The notes: generated by a model from the sequence alone, not told the origin. A stretch of 13,255 bases of DNA from WUQU01 sp038849025 (GCA_038849025.1 JAWCNE010000041.1:1-13255); one strand, 5' to 3'. Positions 1 through 7,728 are shown, counted from the stretch's first letter. Program-made: numbers and translations.

Positions 1-2
1 GA

Positions 3-563
3 GACGGTCGAACGGTGCTATTAAGGCCTATAAAGCCTGAAGACGAGCCGCTTTGGCTTGAAATGTTCCAAAACTTCTCTGAAGAGTCCATACGCTACAG
101 GTTTTTCCAAATAATAAAGGACACGCCTCATGAAGTAAGGGTGCGCTACTGTAACATCGACTACGACAGGGAAATAGCCATAGTTGCAGAACTAAATGAG
201 GAAAGCCATAGGCGAATACTTGGTGTTGTTAGAGTAAGCTTAGAACCGGATAGAAAAAAGGGTGAAATAGCCTTTATTGTTGCAGATCCATGGCAAGGAC
301 TGGGATTGGGCACAAAAATGGTCGACTATGCTATTGAAATTGCTAAGGACATGGGGGTTGAAACCCTTTATGCTATAATGCTTCCTGACAACTATCAAGC
401 CATAAACCTAGTGAAGAGGATGGGCTTTACGCTGCAGAGTCAAGAAGACGGGACAGTTAAAGGAGTCTTAAACTTAAATGAAGAAAAATTGAGTGTTAAA
501 AGCGTAGAGTTGGAAGGCGTTTCAAAGATTGAGCGAAATGAAGAGGCTACCCAGATGTGCTAG
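3..563 (+). CDS. GNAT acetyltransferase domain, C-terminal part of a protein truncated by the window edge
   Basis: The frame is open to the left edge, and the codons before the GTG at 15 read Asp-Gly-Arg-Thr, which continue the domain naturally (DGR-T-V-L-L-R-P-I). The GTG is therefore probably an internal valine and the true start lies outside the window. Numbered from that GTG, the GNAT acetyl-CoA pyrophosphate-loop motif QGLGLG is at residues 94-99, and the late NYQAINLVKRMGF segment is at 126-138. The RPIKPEDEP opening and the SIRYRFF and DYDREIA segments resemble the GNAT domain at the C-terminus of ADP-forming acyl-CoA synthetase-like proteins (Pat-type lysine acetyltransferases). That family link is from memory. 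A free-standing GNAT enzyme cannot be excluded. The last 25 or so residues are charged and lie outside the fold. A 192-nt gap separates it from the hydrogenase operon, so co-transcription is unlikely. Confidence 0.75.
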   Translation, partial: DGRTVLLRPIKPEDEPLWLEMFQNFSEESIRYRFFQIIKDTPHEVRVRYCNIDYDREIAIVAELNEESHRRILGVVRVSLEPDRKKGEIAFIVADPWQGLGLGTKMVDYAIEIAKDMGVETLYAIMLPDNYQAINLVKRMGFTLQSQEDGTVKGVLNLNEEKLSVKSVELEGVSKIERNEEATQMC

Positions 564-685
564 AAAAGAGTGCGGAAGAAAGTGGTAAAACAGCTGAAAC
601 TCTAAGTAGGCCTTGATTTAAACCTAAATATTTCTGTTAAACATAACACAATTTTTATCATGATATTTTTCTATTTACCAACGGC

Positions 686-712
686 TAAATTTAAATTAAA
701 GAAAATATAATT
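686..712 (+). promoter_or_regulatory. Putative archaeal promoter of the mvh-hdr operon
   Basis: The 564-755 gap is AT-rich, with T-runs at 650-675 that could end the upstream transcript. TATA-like stretches lie at 690-698 (TTTAAATTA) and 702-711 (AAAATATAAT). A start site about 25 nt downstream would fall near 717-735, just before the first gene. Position is inferred from spacing only; this AT-rich region offers more than one candidate box. Confidence 0.4.
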
Positions 713-755
713 ACTTAATTCTTTCATTAAAAGCATGCATCAATATGGTGATGGT

Positions 756-1697
756 ATGGATAAACTTAAATTCGCGTTCTACTGGGCGGCTAGCTGTGGC
801 GGTTGCGAAATTGCTGTCCTAGACATAAATGAGAAAATCCTAGATGTGGTGTCGAAAGCCGACATAGTCTTCTGGCCTGTAGCTATGGATGTGAAATACA
901 AGGATGTTGAGGCCATGCCCGATAAAAGCATAGACGTATGCTTCTTTAACGGAGCCATAAGAAACGAGGAAAATGAACATATGGCCAAACTTTTAAGGCA
1001 GAAATCAAAAATACTCGTGGCTTTCGGTTCATGCGCTTGCGACGGTGACGTGGTCGGCCTTGGAAATCTATGGAATAAAGATAAAATCTTTGAAAGGGCA
1101 TACCTTGAAACTCCATCGACAAATAATCCGCAAAGGGTAACTCCTCAACCTCGCTTCAAGGTTGCGCATGGAGAGCTTGAGCTTCCAGATTTTTACGATA
1201 CTGTTAAAACGTTGGCGCAAACGGTGGATGTGGATTACTTTATTTCTGGTTGCCCGCCTCCTGTTCCAAGGATAATTGAGGCTTTAGATGCGATTTTAAG
1301 CGGCAACCTGCCCCCTAAAGGCTCGAGCTTCCTACTTAACAAGTCAATATGCGATGAATGCCCCAGAGAGAAAAAACAAAGGAAAATAACCCAAATTAAA
1401 AGAGTTTACGAAATAGAAGACGACTTCAAAACATGCTTCCTAGACCAAAACGTCATATGTATGGGGCCGGCGACTCGTGCCGGATGCGGTGCTCAATGTT
1501 TGAAGGCAAATATACCTTGCACCGGCTGTGACGGTTCAGCGCCTCGAGTGCCCGAACAAGGTTCAGCCATGATAAGCGCTTTGGCCTCAATAGTTGTCGA
1601 CCCAAAGGTTATAGAACAAATAGTTGATCCTGTGGGTACTTTCTACAAGTATTCTCTTGCCAATTCGATTTTGCGAAGGAGGGTGATGCGCGAATGA
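756..1697 (+). CDS. mvhG: F420-non-reducing (Mvh-type) [NiFe] hydrogenase small subunit
   Basis: Electron-transfer subunit that carries electrons from the NiFe site in MvhA through Fe-S clusters toward the MvhD/HdrA module. I chose ATG 756 (313 aa) because GGTGA at 747-751 precedes it and it leaves a short N-terminus before the first cluster motif. An in-frame ATG at 735 has no ribosome binding site but could serve a leaderless transcript. Numbered from 756, proximal-cluster cysteines are C14 and C17 (CGGC), C93 (GSCAC) and C166 (GCPPP). Further cysteines at 199, 202, 227, 235, 244, 248, 255 and 258 (CDECP, CGAQC, CTGC) fit two more clusters. There is no signal peptide, as expected for a cytoplasmic group 3c enzyme. 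Its stop overlaps the mvhA start by 4 nt (ATGA), suggesting coupled translation. MvhG is favoured over FrhG because an HdrA-MvhD fusion follows. Confidence 0.9.
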   Translation: MDKLKFAFYWAASCGGCEIAVLDINEKILDVVSKADIVFWPVAMDVKYKDVEAMPDKSIDVCFFNGAIRNEENEHMAKLLRQKSKILVAFGSCACDGDVVGLGNLWNKDKIFERAYLETPSTNNPQRVTPQPRFKVAHGELELPDFYDTVKTLAQTVDVDYFISGCPPPVPRIIEALDAILSGNLPPKGSSFLLNKSICDECPREKKQRKITQIKRVYEIEDDFKTCFLDQNVICMGPATRAGCGAQCLKANIPCTGCDGSAPRVPEQGSAMISALASIVVDPKVIEQIVDPVGTFYKYSLANSILRRRVMRE

Positions 1698-3151
1698 AAG
1701 AGATTGTTATAAATCCCATAACAAGGCTTGAGGGCCACGGAAAAATAACCATATTCTTAAACGATGAAGGTGATGTGGACGAAGCCTATTTCCAAGTTCC
1801 AGAGTTTCGCGGCTTTGAAAAATTCTGTGAGGGTAGAAGAGCAGAAGACCTGCCCATAATAACAACGCGCATATGCGGTGTCTGCCCCGTAGCTCATCAC
1901 ATGGCTGGCGCCAAAGCCTTAGATGCCGCCTTCAACGTAGAGCCTCCAGAACCAGCCAAGAAGCTTAGGGAGCTTATGTATTGTGGCTATATTATCTATG
2001 ACCATACGTTGCACTTCTATTATCTAGGCGGACCAGACTTTGTTGTAGGCCCAGATGCGCCTCCGGAAAAGCGAAACGTTTTAGGCATCATTGAAAAGGC
2101 TGGTCTTGAAATAGGAAAGGAGGTTATTAAGCACAGGGCTTATGGACAGAAAATAACTGAAATTTTAGGAGGAAAAGCTACACACCCAGTGAGCGCATGC
2201 ATTCCCGGCGGAATTGCACGGCCCATTTCTGAAGAGGAAAGACGCGAAATAGAAAGAATGGTTAGAAGTTGCATTGAATTCGCCAAGTTGTCCCTCAAAA
2301 TTTTCGACGACATAGTCTTAAAAAACACAGACTATGTAAACCTAATCAAAAGCGAGCCTTACACCTTGAAAACCTACTATATGGGAACTGTTGACAAAAA
2401 TAACAAGGTGAATTTTTACGACGGAAAAGTGAGAGTTGTCGACCCTGATGGAAAGGAATTCGTAAAGTTCTCTCCAAAAGAATACCTAGACGTTATAGAA
2501 GAGCATGTGGAGCCCTGGACATACACTAAGCTTCCATACTTGAAGAAGGTGGGTTGGAAAGGCCTAGTGGACGGCCCTGAAAGCGGATTATACCGTGTGG
2601 GTCCCCTTGGAAGGCTTAACGCGGCAGATGGTATGGCTACACCGCTTGCTCAGGCAGAATATGAGCGGATGTATGTCACTCTAGGCGGAAAACCCCTTCA
2701 CAACACTTTGGCTTATCATTGGGCACGGCTTATAGAGCTTTTGTACGCGGCTGAACGCGCCCTAGAACTTGTAACAGACCCTGAAATAACAAGTACAAAC
2801 CTCCGCAATAAGCCTGGAAAACCCGGCGAAGGCGTTGGAATAGTGGAAGCCGCGAGGGGCACACTTATACATCATTACCAGCTAGACGAAAATGCCTTGG
2901 CTAAAAAAGTAAACCTCATAGTGGCTACGGTGAACAATGTACCAAGCATATGCTTGTCCATCAAAAACGCTGCTAAAGGCTTGATCAAAAAGGGCAAGGT
3001 TACTGATGGAATACTAAACATGATTGAAATGGCTTTTAGGGCTTATGATCCGTGTTTCGCGTGCGCTACACACTTTGCGGTAGGTCAAATGCCCCTTGAA
3101 GTGGAAATTTACGACAGTCAAAAGCGGCTTGTCCAAACTTTGAGAAGGTGA
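1694..3151 (+). CDS. mvhA: F420-non-reducing (Mvh-type) [NiFe] hydrogenase large subunit
   Basis: Catalytic subunit for reversible H2 oxidation, 485 aa. Both NiFe-ligand motifs are intact: RICGVCPVAHH with C61 and C64 near the N-terminus, and DPCFACATH at 452-460 with C454 and C457. The 25 residues after H460 match the C-terminal extension that a HycI-type peptidase removes after metal insertion in many NiFe hydrogenases. No peptidase or hyp maturation gene lies in the window. A very strong ribosome binding site (AGGAGGGTGAT, 1677-1687) sits inside the end of mvhG. The stop is 6 nt before hdrA. The motifs and gene order with hdrA, hdrC and hdrB indicate group 3c. An F420-reducing enzyme is less likely because no frhB-like gene is present. 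Confidence 0.93.
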   Translation: MKEIVINPITRLEGHGKITIFLNDEGDVDEAYFQVPEFRGFEKFCEGRRAEDLPIITTRICGVCPVAHHMAGAKALDAAFNVEPPEPAKKLRELMYCGYIIYDHTLHFYYLGGPDFVVGPDAPPEKRNVLGIIEKAGLEIGKEVIKHRAYGQKITEILGGKATHPVSACIPGGIARPISEEERREIERMVRSCIEFAKLSLKIFDDIVLKNTDYVNLIKSEPYTLKTYYMGTVDKNNKVNFYDGKVRVVDPDGKEFVKFSPKEYLDVIEEHVEPWTYTKLPYLKKVGWKGLVDGPESGLYRVGPLGRLNAADGMATPLAQAEYERMYVTLGGKPLHNTLAYHWARLIELLYAAERALELVTDPEITSTNLRNKPGKPGEGVGIVEAARGTLIHHYQLDENALAKKVNLIVATVNNVPSICLSIKNAAKGLIKKGKVTDGILNMIEMAFRAYDPCFACATHFAVGQMPLEVEIYDSQKRLVQTLRR

Positions 3152-3157
3152 GTTTGA

Positions 3158-5569
3158 ATGGTAGAATCTAAAGTTGGCGTTTTTCTTTCAGATTGTGGAG
3201 GACAAATCTCCAAAATTCTTGACTTTGAGGCTTTAATAAACTTCGTGAAAAACGTTGATGGAGTTGCTTTGGTTGCAAGAGGCAGCGAGTTTTGGCGTGG
3301 TCAAGGCCTCCAAACCATTGTTGACGCAGTGAAAGCCAATAAGATAAATCGAGTTGTTGTCGCAGAAGGTCTTCCAAAAATTAGCGAGATAGCCATTGCA
3401 AAGGCTGTTGAGGAGGCGGGGCTTAACCCGCATTTGGTGGAAGTTTTAGACTTGAAAGATCATTGTGCATGGCCTCACCGCGACGCGCCTTCTGAAGCCA
3501 CGGAAAAAGCCAAAGCCATGCTTTTAGCCGCCATTGAAAAGGCTAAGCTTCTTGAACCTATTGAAAAGGCAGAATTTCCAGCAGTGAAATCAGTTCTTGT
3601 GATAGGCGGCGGAATAGCTGGAATGCAAGCAGCTGAAGACTTAGCTGAAATGGGCTTTCAAGTATACCTTGTTGAGAAAGAGCCTTTCCTAGGCGGTTTA
3701 GCCGCCAAGGCGGGGCGTTTCTTCCCCACAGACGACTGCGCCATATGCATCCAGTCTCCAATGGCAGATCTAAAAACCGTAACCCACACATCAAGAAAAT
3801 GTGTTTACCGCTCTGGTTTTTCAGAAATTCCAAACCTAAACATTCTCACAAACTCTAAAATAGTAAAGGTTGAAGGGGCTTCGGGAAACTATAAGGTTAC
3901 TGTAGAGCGTAAACCCAGATACGTGAATGAAAAGAAGTGTGTGGCGTGCGATTTATGCACCACAGTTTGCCCTGTGGAAGTTCCAGACGAATACAATGCC
4001 AAGCTTAAAACCCGCAAAGCCATATACGTAAACACTCCTCTAGTTTATCCGCCAGTATACGTCATAGACGAGAAGGTCTGCAAGTTTTACGACTGCGCCA
4101 AATGTGTCGAAGTTTGTCCCACAAAAGCTGTTGAACTGGACCAGAAACCAGAACAGTTAACGCTTAATGTAGGCAGCATAATAGTGGCCACAGGTTTTAG
4201 GGAATACGACCCCAGCGTCATAAAAGAATATCATTATGGCGAGTATCCCGATGTTATAACCCATTTGGAGCTTGCAAGGATGATTGATGCTTTTGGACCC
4301 ACAAACGGCGTAATCATCAAGCCTTCTGATAAGAAAACCGCGAAGCGCATAGTATTCGTGCAGTGCGTAGGCTCAAGGGATAGACGTTGGAACCCCTACT
4401 GCTCAAGCATATGCTGCATGATATCCCTAAAACATGCTACTCTAATAAAGTCGGCATATCCAGACACAGACATAACCATATGCTACATAGACATCAGAAC
4501 CACTGGAAGGGAGCACGAATACTATTATGAAAGAGCCAGAGAAATGGGAATAAAATTCGTTAAGGGAAGGCCATCTGAAATCCTCCACGACCCGTCTACA
4601 AACACGTTGGTTGTGGAAGTTGAAGACGAGCTTTTAAGGAGGCTTCTAGAGCTGGAAGCCGACCTTGTAGTGCTTGCCCCCGCCATGGTTCCATCCGAAG
4701 ATGCAAAGGAATTAGCTGAAATGTTGGGCATAGAGCTGGAACAAGACGGTTTCTTTAAAGAATACAATGACAAGCTTAGGCCCACTGAAACAAAAATTAG
4801 GGGAGTATTCCTCTGTGGGGGAGCAACATTCCCGAAAGATGCTCCAACAACTTCGCTTCACGCCCATTCAGCAGCCGTAAAAGCAGCCAAATTCCTCGCC
4901 CAGGGCAAGATAGTAAAAGACTTGAAAGTAGCTTTTGTGAATGAGGATTATTGTGGCGACTGCGAATTCTGTCCCGTCACATGCCCCTATGGCGCCATAA
5001 GCCTCGTACCAATAGGAAATGGGCATTTTGTTGCGCGAATTTCAGAGCTTTTATGCGAAGGGTGCGGTGTTTGTGTGGGCACGTGTCCGGTGGGCGCTAT
5101 AGAACTTAGCAATCTAAGACCAAACCAAATATCTGCACAAATTAAGGCTTTGCTCTCTATTAATGGAACATCTAAGCCGCTTGTACTTGCTATAGCTTGT
5201 TCAGAGTGTGGTCACACCGCTGTAGACTCTTCAGGAATGGCTATGATGAGTTATCCCGCAAACGTGAGGGTTTTAAAGGTTCCGTGCACCGGTATAATTC
5301 AGGTTCAGCATATTCTGGAGGCTTTCAGGGCTGGCGCTCAAGGTGTTATGGTTGTGGGATGCAAGCCGGACGGTTGCCACTATGAGGTTGGAAGTCAAAA
5401 AGCCCAAAAGAAAGTTGAGTTAGCTAAGATGTTACTTAATGCGTATGGCATAGAACCTGAAAGGCTTGAAATGTTTCACTTAGTCTACATTGAGGGTGAT
5501 AAGTTCGCCGAAGCCGCACAAACAATGACTGAGAGAGTGGAAAAACTAGGCCAAATTCAACTAGCCTAA
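3158..5569 (+). CDS. hdrA: Heterodisulfide reductase subunit A fused to a C-terminal MvhD domain
   Basis: Predicted flavin-based electron-bifurcating hub, 803 aa. Domains in order: an HdrA N-terminal domain (about 1-140); an FAD-binding Rossmann motif GGGIAGMQAAEDL (150-162); a CAIC pair (C194, C197); and an inserted ferredoxin-like pair (C261/264/267/271, then C308/313/316/320 with irregular spacing). The rest of the thioredoxin-reductase-like fold contains a cysteine-rich stretch (C403, C415, C419, C420) and an FLCGGAT flavin segment (551-557). A C-terminal 2[4Fe-4S] ferredoxin (C599/602/605/609 and C633/636/639/643) is followed by an MvhD domain from about 673 (C681, C684, C710, C735, C740), which normally relays electrons from hydrogenase to HdrA. 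The fusion explains why the operon has no separate mvhD. GGTGA at 3147-3151 supports the start. Most usual N-terminal-domain cysteines are missing (see findings). No in-frame stop or selenocysteine codon is present. Confidence 0.92.
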   Translation: MVESKVGVFLSDCGGQISKILDFEALINFVKNVDGVALVARGSEFWRGQGLQTIVDAVKANKINRVVVAEGLPKISEIAIAKAVEEAGLNPHLVEVLDLKDHCAWPHRDAPSEATEKAKAMLLAAIEKAKLLEPIEKAEFPAVKSVLVIGGGIAGMQAAEDLAEMGFQVYLVEKEPFLGGLAAKAGRFFPTDDCAICIQSPMADLKTVTHTSRKCVYRSGFSEIPNLNILTNSKIVKVEGASGNYKVTVERKPRYVNEKKCVACDLCTTVCPVEVPDEYNAKLKTRKAIYVNTPLVYPPVYVIDEKVCKFYDCAKCVEVCPTKAVELDQKPEQLTLNVGSIIVATGFREYDPSVIKEYHYGEYPDVITHLELARMIDAFGPTNGVIIKPSDKKTAKRIVFVQCVGSRDRRWNPYCSSICCMISLKHATLIKSAYPDTDITICYIDIRTTGREHEYYYERAREMGIKFVKGRPSEILHDPSTNTLVVEVEDELLRRLLELEADLVVLAPAMVPSEDAKELAEMLGIELEQDGFFKEYNDKLRPTETKIRGVFLCGGATFPKDAPTTSLHAHSAAVKAAKFLAQGKIVKDLKVAFVNEDYCGDCEFCPVTCPYGAISLVPIGNGHFVARISELLCEGCGVCVGTCPVGAIELSNLRPNQISAQIKALLSINGTSKPLVLAIACSECGHTAVDSSGMAMMSYPANVRVLKVPCTGIIQVQHILEAFRAGAQGVMVVGCKPDGCHYEVGSQKAQKKVELAKMLLNAYGIEPERLEMFHLVYIEGDKFAEAAQTMTERVEKLGQIQLA

Positions 5570-5588
5570 CCAGAAATAGGGGAGCAAA

Positions 5589-6107
5589 ATGACTGAGGAA
5601 AAGCAAGAAAAAGCCAAAGCTTTCGATTTTCTCAAAGAAATTACTGGCAAGCTTGGCGGGGAAACGATAACTTTCTGTTATCAATGTGGAACATGTGCCA
5701 GCAGTTGTCCAGTGACAAAAATAACTGACCGCTTTAACCCGAGGCAAGTTATTAAGCTAGCTCTTCTTGGGAAAAGAGAAGAAGTTCTAACCGACGGCGC
5801 CATTTGGCTTTGCGCTTCATGCTACAACTGTCAAGAACGTTGTCCCCAAAAAGTTGAAATTGCCGACGTCATATACGCGTTAAGAAATATAGCCATAAGC
5901 GAAGGCCAAATCCCAAATATTTATGCAGAGTTTGCAAACGCGCTAATGAGCGAAGGACGCATAGTCCCTATGTCAAAGTTTTTGGAAAAGAAAAGGGCGG
6001 AATACGGCTTGCCGCCGCTGAAGCCGCCAGAAATGGAAGCCTTAAGAAAGATTCTTTCAGCCACGGGATTCAACAAGATAATGGCTAAGAAAGGTGGAAC
6101 GCAATGA
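5589..6107 (+). CDS. hdrC: Heterodisulfide reductase subunit C
   Basis: Small iron-sulfur subunit (172 aa) that passes electrons from HdrA to the catalytic HdrB. Two classical [4Fe-4S] motifs are present: C30/C33/C36/C40P in CYQCGTCASSCP and C75/C78/C81/C85P in CASCYNCQERCP. Length and layout match HdrC proteins, with a charged N-terminus before the first cluster and a helical segment after the second. AGGGGAG (5578-5584) sits 4 nt before the ATG. The gene starts 19 nt after hdrA and its stop overlaps the hdrB start by 4 nt. No membrane helix is visible, so the complex is expected to be cytoplasmic. A generic succinate-dehydrogenase-type Fe-S protein is an alternative, but the context strongly favours HdrC. 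Confidence 0.92.
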   Translation: MTEEKQEKAKAFDFLKEITGKLGGETITFCYQCGTCASSCPVTKITDRFNPRQVIKLALLGKREEVLTDGAIWLCASCYNCQERCPQKVEIADVIYALRNIAISEGQIPNIYAEFANALMSEGRIVPMSKFLEKKRAEYGLPPLKPPEMEALRKILSATGFNKIMAKKGGTQ

Positions 6108-6979
6108 CAAGTTACGCATTGTTTTTAGGCTGCACAATTCCAGCCCGCCAACCCCAATATGAGCTTTCAGCAAGAAAAGCCCTAACAAAACTCGGAATAG
6201 AACTCGTGGATTTGGGAGGCATGACTTGCTGCGCTCCTCCGCCATTGCAGTCCATAGATCTAGAAACAAGCCTAGCCATCGCAGCCAACAACATCTGCAT
6301 AGCTGAAGAAGCAGACCTAAACATATTAACCCTTTGCACCGGATGCTTCGAATCCCTAGCCATGGCTAACACTCTTTTAAAAGAAAAACCAGCGCTAAAA
6401 ACCCGCGTAAACAAGATTCTTTCAAACGCAGGAAAAGAGTTCAAAGGCAACAAGGAAGTTAGGCACTTCCTACAAGTTTTAATGAAAGACGTAGGCTTAG
6501 ACAAGCTAAAACAAAGCATCGTCAAACCTTTAGACAAGCTGAAAGTAGCAGCGTTCTACGGATGCCACATCCTACGACCAAGCGAACTATTGCGGTTTGA
6601 TGATCCAGAACGCCCTCGTATATTCGACACTTTAATAGAGGCCTTAGGAGCAAAAAGCATATGGTACAAAAACAAGCTGAAATGCTGTGGAGGACTTTTA
6701 AGAGGCTACGCTGACGATGTAGCCTTAGCCATTGCAAGAGACAAAATTGTGAATGCATCCAACGCGGGAGCCGACTGCATATCAACGCTTTGCCCCTTCT
6801 GTTTCCTAACACTTGACCTTGGACAAATGCTTATAAAAACCACATACAAGGAAGAGTATAACATGCCCATAATCCACTACACTGAACTGCTGAGTCTAAG
6901 CTTAGGAATAGAACCCAAAGAGTTAGCCCTAGACTTTCACAAAGTGAAAATCGACAAAGTGCTAGAAAAAATAGGCTAA
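6104..6979 (+). CDS. hdrB: Heterodisulfide reductase subunit B (two CCG domains)
   Basis: Predicted catalytic disulfide-reducing subunit, 291 aa. It carries two full CCG cysteine sets, which in characterised HdrB bind the two non-cubane [4Fe-4S] clusters where CoM-S-S-CoB is cleaved. The first set is C10, C42-C43, C78, C81; the second is C154, C194-C195 (CCGG), C230, C233. Opening (LFLGCTIPARQP) and length are typical. Translation is probably coupled to hdrC through the ATGA overlap, with GGTGG just upstream. This is the last gene of the operon, followed by a T-rich stretch. If the host does not make CoM and CoB, the physiological disulfide is unknown. The intact cysteine sets argue that HdrB is still catalytic. 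Confidence 0.92.
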   Translation: MTSYALFLGCTIPARQPQYELSARKALTKLGIELVDLGGMTCCAPPPLQSIDLETSLAIAANNICIAEEADLNILTLCTGCFESLAMANTLLKEKPALKTRVNKILSNAGKEFKGNKEVRHFLQVLMKDVGLDKLKQSIVKPLDKLKVAAFYGCHILRPSELLRFDDPERPRIFDTLIEALGAKSIWYKNKLKCCGGLLRGYADDVALAIARDKIVNASNAGADCISTLCPFCFLTLDLGQMLIKTTYKEEYNMPIIHYTELLSLSLGIEPKELALDFHKVKIDKVLEKIG

Positions 6980-7016
6980 ACACCTTTTTCTATTGTTTCT
7001 GTTCTGTCACGCTTTT
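6980..7016 (+). terminator. T-rich putative terminator of the mvh-hdr operon
   Basis: Immediately after hdrB the plus strand has several T-runs (CTTTTTCTATTGTTTCTG, then GCTTTT). Archaeal RNA polymerase can terminate at such oligo-T tracts without a hairpin. No strong stem was seen. A new TATA-like box follows, consistent with a transcription-unit boundary. Confidence 0.4.
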
Positions 7017-7017
7017 A

Positions 7018-7031
7018 GAGAATATTAATAT
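7018..7031 (+). promoter_or_regulatory. Putative promoter of the small zinc-ribbon gene
   Basis: A 10-bp perfect palindrome ATATTAATAT at 7022-7031 lies about 36 nt before the ATG at 7064. It could act as a TATA box giving a leader of about 10 nt. No ribosome binding site precedes the ATG, in agreement with a very short leader. The assignment rests on composition and spacing only. Confidence 0.35.
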
Positions 7032-7063
7032 CTCACCGAACTCTTTTACTTTACAGATGCAAA

Positions 7064-7264
7064 ATGAAAGTTACTGCCCTTAAAGAGCATAAATGTTTTT
7101 GCTGCGGCGAAAATATAAAAAAAGGTGAGGTGTGTTTCGCTTTTATTGTGAATCCTGAAAACCCAGAAAAAAGCGAGTTTGATGTTATCTATACTTGTTT
7201 AAAATGTTCTGGAGAAGAAGCATGCCAAATAAAAGTTAGACAGAAAAGCGTAACAAAATTTTAA
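7064..7264 (+). CDS. Small zinc-ribbon-like protein of unknown function
   Basis: A 66-residue protein with two cysteine pairs, C11/C14 (CFCCGE; C13 also present) and C45/C48 (CLKC), separated by about 30 residues, plus C24 and C54. This layout suggests one structural zinc site in a zinc-ribbon or treble-clef-like fold. The first pair is followed by a loop (GENIKKGEVCFAF) typical of small zinc-binding knuckles. I do not recognise a specific family and assign no function. Support for it being real: its own TATA-like box, a start shortly downstream, cysteine pairing, and an end that meets the convergent gene exactly at a shared TTAA. It is transcribed in the same direction as the hdr operon, but a T-rich boundary lies between. 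Confidence 0.7.
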   Translation: MKVTALKEHKCFCCGENIKKGEVCFAFIVNPENPEKSEFDVIYTCLKCSGEEACQIKVRQKSVTKF

Positions 7265-7728
7265 GCGTTAGTTTCATAGTTTGCAGTTGTCTTCAACTTT
7301 GGAATCTCAACTTCTAAAGCCTTATTATTGTTGCACTTCATAATCATATTTTCAACCTGCAAGTGACTAGTTGGTAAGTTGAGTTTCCAACACTCGTTTT
7401 CTAGGCATATTTGTAAGCCGTCATCATGTTTGTTCACGGTTATTTTCTGGTCTCTGCATCGGCACTGTACCAAAACTTTCACGTAAGTATCATCCTCAAA
7501 AATGTCAATTAAGGGCTCCTCTATGTGGGGAAGAGGAATAAAGTGTTTAACTTCAGGATTTTTTTCATTTTTCTCTTCTATAACGTATTTTCTTCTTAGA
7601 AGCTCCTCAATAGGTTCAACGGCGATTTTGCTCTCAGATTCTTTTCCGCTTTCGCTTTCAATCATTTTCCTAACTAAAACTTTGCAGAAAACATCTATGT
7701 TTCGCAGCGCCTCTTCAAAATCATCCAT
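7261..7728 (-). CDS. Hsp20/alpha-crystallin-like (GvpH-like) protein, cysteine-rich
   Basis: About 155 aa from the ATG at 7728; a GTG at 7737 would add three residues. No ribosome binding site separates the two, so a short or absent leader is likely. The N-terminal 70 residues are charged and probably flexible. From about residue 71 the sequence PLIDIFEDDTYVKVLVQ is the typical opening strand pair of an alpha-crystallin domain in archaeal small heat-shock or GvpH-like proteins. NNNKALEVEIPK near the end matches the family's final (N-G-x-L-x-V-x-x-P-K) strand, with alanine replacing the usual Gly-Val/Ile. The loop between the strands carries C89 and C91, with further cysteines at 15, 108, 113 and 132, which is unusual for the family. 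No gas-vesicle genes are nearby. It lies downstream of the PhoU gene on the same strand, 81 nt away. Confidence 0.65.
   Translation of the reverse strand: MDDFEEALRNIDVFCKVLVRKMIESESGKESESKIAVEPIEELLRRKYVIEEKNEKNPEVKHFIPLPHIEEPLIDIFEDDTYVKVLVQCRCRDQKITVNKHDDGLQICLENECWKLNLPTSHLQVENMIMKCNNNKALEVEIPKLKTTANYETNA

Noticed and set aside
15..17. GTG at 15 as the start of a complete GNAT gene
   Set aside because: The frame is open upstream and the preceding residues Asp-Gly-Arg-Thr fit the domain opening, so the GTG is more likely an internal valine.
564..734. Possible RNA gene or CRISPR element in the intergenic regions
   Set aside because: I found no tRNA cloverleaf, regularly spaced repeats or transposase-like frames in any gap of the window; the gaps are short and AT-rich.
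3158..5569. Selenocysteine or frameshift in HdrA, as known in some methanogens
   Set aside because: The 803-codon frame is uninterrupted and no TGA falls at a cysteine position.
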